NCBI GenBank assembly: GCA_937884685.1
Contig: CAKZYM010000887.1
Coordinates: 1-5,484, forward strand
Direction of reading: 5' to 3'
Length of the DNA stretch: 5,484 nt
From: an uncultured Calothrix sp.
Lineage (GTDB): Bacteria; Cyanobacteriota; Cyanobacteriia; Cyanobacteriales; Nostocaceae
Shown here in pieces: positions 4,188 through 5,484 of this stretch (its first letter is position 1; each line of letters starts with the position of its first letter). The position numbers and the translations under genes are program-made. The notes under the pieces are model-generated. The model searched no databases and was not told where the DNA came from. It saw only the letters and a program-made list of their open reading frames with translations.

Positions 4188-5484
4188 CTATGGTGTTAAG
4201 TCAATTGTGTATCCATTAGGCTTATTCTTCATTTGCTGCTGGATATATTGTTTGTCACCTTTTAGAAAATCTGAGTATGCACGTTTTTTCCCATCACCTG
4301 TATAAAAATTACTTGCATTAGAATAATATGCGTCCATAGCATTGAATACGTTTAAAGTTTTGTATTCACCGCAGGCTTTCGCAATTCTACGGGCTCTATG
4401 TTGAGAAAATAAAAGAATCCTTTGAAGTTGTGTTCTGCCTTTGCCATGAATCTTCGTATTTAATCCCCCCGCTGAAGTCTTAAGAGTCTCTGGAGGCTGT
4501 GATACTACTGTATGTGTTCCTAATTGACCATCTTTAACAGCTTTGTTATTCTCCCACTTCATCTTTCCCCAGGTACATTTGAAATAGTGACCAAAGTTTT
4601 GATGTGGCGGATTATGATATGTAACTTCGACCTTATACCACATAATTGTGCCAGGCTGATACAGCTTTGTTAAAATTTTTGCTTCAACATTTGTATGATG
4701 ATCTGTATTGGCTTTCGCTGTACCAGCAACAAGATTTGCCTTGTTTGCAGGTCCATGCATTCGATCATGAATTAGGTGCATTCTTTTGAATTCGTTATAG
4801 ATTGAACCATCATTATTTCGATTTACATTATTTATCTTATCGAGGTAGAGCCAAGCTGGTAATTTAACAATACTGTTTGAATTGCTACCTTCAGTATTTC
4901 CTGGTAAAGCTGTTAAAGGTTCAGCTATGGCTTCTGTGGGGTGTGTTGAGGAGTTGTGATTTATTTTAGACTGAAGTGTTTCAGGACTTTGATTGTCAAT
5001 ACCTATGGTGACCAAGTTGCCTTTCAATTCACCAAACTGCCGAGCAAGTTCTTCAATTAGAGATTTGATTTTACCTTTGAGAGATGTTAATTGGGTCGCT
5101 GGAACTTTCTGTCCCGGTGCAATAGCTTCAGTATATCGCTTATCTAGATCCGATAGTTTGTTTTTCTTGGCATAGATTTGCGTCACATTTTGTTTGGCGT
5201 TTGTTAAAGCTTTCTTATCACTGCCTACTTCTGCACGTTGTTCTAAAAATTGTTTCACTTCTTGTTCTTTACTGGCAACAGTTAATTTAGCTTTGTTTCC
5301 CTTACCCTTAAAGAAAAGCTTATGAGTTTTCCCATCTTTTGTTGTGAAATTTTTCTTGAATGATGCCCAATCAACTAAACCCTTGATAAAACCCTTTACC
5401 TTATTCTTGGTTTGATTAGCAAATTTCTTGACTCTTTTAACCAACCCCCTCGCTTTACTAACAATAAAACTCACCAATCTATCC
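4188..5484 (-). CDS. eCIS-associated polymorphic toxin, C-terminal part with nuclease-like domain (5' end outside window)
   Basis: The frame is open to the window edge. Numbering here starts at the TTG at 5475-5477, giving 429 residues, but upstream codons (Asp, Arg) are also open, so this is probably the C-terminal part of a longer protein. Residues 1-38 are a lysine-rich amphipathic linker. Residues 39-80 (FKKNFTTKDGKTHKLFFKGK onward to KLTVAS) match a pre-toxin segment I associate with DUF4157 (eCIS core domain) effectors. Residues 85-155 are helical, and 160-205 are a low-complexity Ser/Asn/Pro linker. The toxin domain spans about 205-325. Its motif KRMHLIHDRMHGPANKANL (231-249), then HH at 260-261 and VE at 264-265, resembles histidine-metal (NUC1-type, beta-beta-alpha) endonuclease toxins, with H234 the candidate catalytic base. 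IMWYKVEVTY at 278-287 fits the strand after the active site in these toxins. The last 80 residues are unassigned. An immunity-type gene follows after 9 nt. No signal peptide is visible here, as expected for a contractile-system cargo. Nuclease activity is inferred, not shown. Confidence 0.75.
   Translation of the reverse strand, partial: DRLVSFIVSKARGLVKRVKKFANQTKNKVKGFIKGLVDWASFKKNFTTKDGKTHKLFFKGKGNKAKLTVASKEQEVKQFLEQRAEVGSDKKALTNAKQNVTQIYAKKNKLSDLDKRYTEAIAPGQKVPATQLTSLKGKIKSLIEELARQFGELKGNLVTIGIDNQSPETLQSKINHNSSTHPTEAIAEPLTALPGNTEGSNSNSIVKLPAWLYLDKINNVNRNNDGSIYNEFKRMHLIHDRMHGPANKANLVAGTAKANTDHHTNVEAKILTKLYQPGTIMWYKVEVTYHNPPHQNFGHYFKCTWGKMKWENNKAVKDGQLGTHTVVSQPPETLKTSAGGLNTKIHGKGRTQLQRILLFSQHRARRIAKACGEYKTLNVFNAMDAYYSNASNFYTGDGKKRAYSDFLKGDKQYIQQQMKNKPNGYTIDLTP

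Noticed and set aside
4993..5175. Plus-strand open frame of 60 codons
   Set aside because: It is antisense to the helical region of the toxin gene, with no independent support.

Overview
This 5.5 kb AT-rich window most likely comes from a filamentous, heterocyst-forming cyanobacterium (Nostocales). The grounds are the style of two intergenic repeats (around 71-149 and 2157-2212), a YbjN-domain protein of cyanobacterial type, an IS66-like transposase of a lineage I associate with cyanobacteria, and a toxin of the kind linked to extracellular contractile injection systems (eCIS). The assignment rests on pattern memory, not on a search.

Layout, left to right. Bases 1-44 hold the last 13 codons of a plus-strand gene that begins outside the window. 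Bases 45-328 are non-coding and hold an interspersed repeat built around a perfect hairpin, then a second imperfect hairpin. Bases 329-2124 are one apparently intact insertion sequence: two 25-bp imperfect terminal inverted repeats (19 of 25 matching) enclose a single 562-codon IS66-like transposase gene. Bases 2125-2281 form a convergent intergenic region with a nested palindromic repeat. The remaining genes are all on the minus strand. In transcription order they are the 3' part of a large toxin gene (5484 to 4188), a small immunity-type gene 9 nt downstream (4178 to 3534), and, 73 nt further on, a 392-codon YbjN-domain gene (3460 to 2282).

The core of interest is the toxin-immunity pair. 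The toxin fragment has a lysine-rich linker, a short beta-rich pre-toxin segment, a helical region, a histidine-centred nuclease-like motif (R232, H234, then GP and N-rich positions, H260/H261 and E265), and a C-terminal tail of about 80 residues of unknown role. This resembles the C-terminal half of DUF4157 (eCIS core domain) polymorphic toxins. The downstream 214-residue protein looks like a divergent SMI1/KNR4 (SUKH) immunity protein. The two probably work together: the toxin attacks nucleic acid and the small protein protects the producer. The YbjN-domain gene may share the transcript, since I see no terminator in the 73-nt gap, but a functional link is speculative. The YbjN-domain protein also carries a clear 27-residue tandem duplication in its middle.
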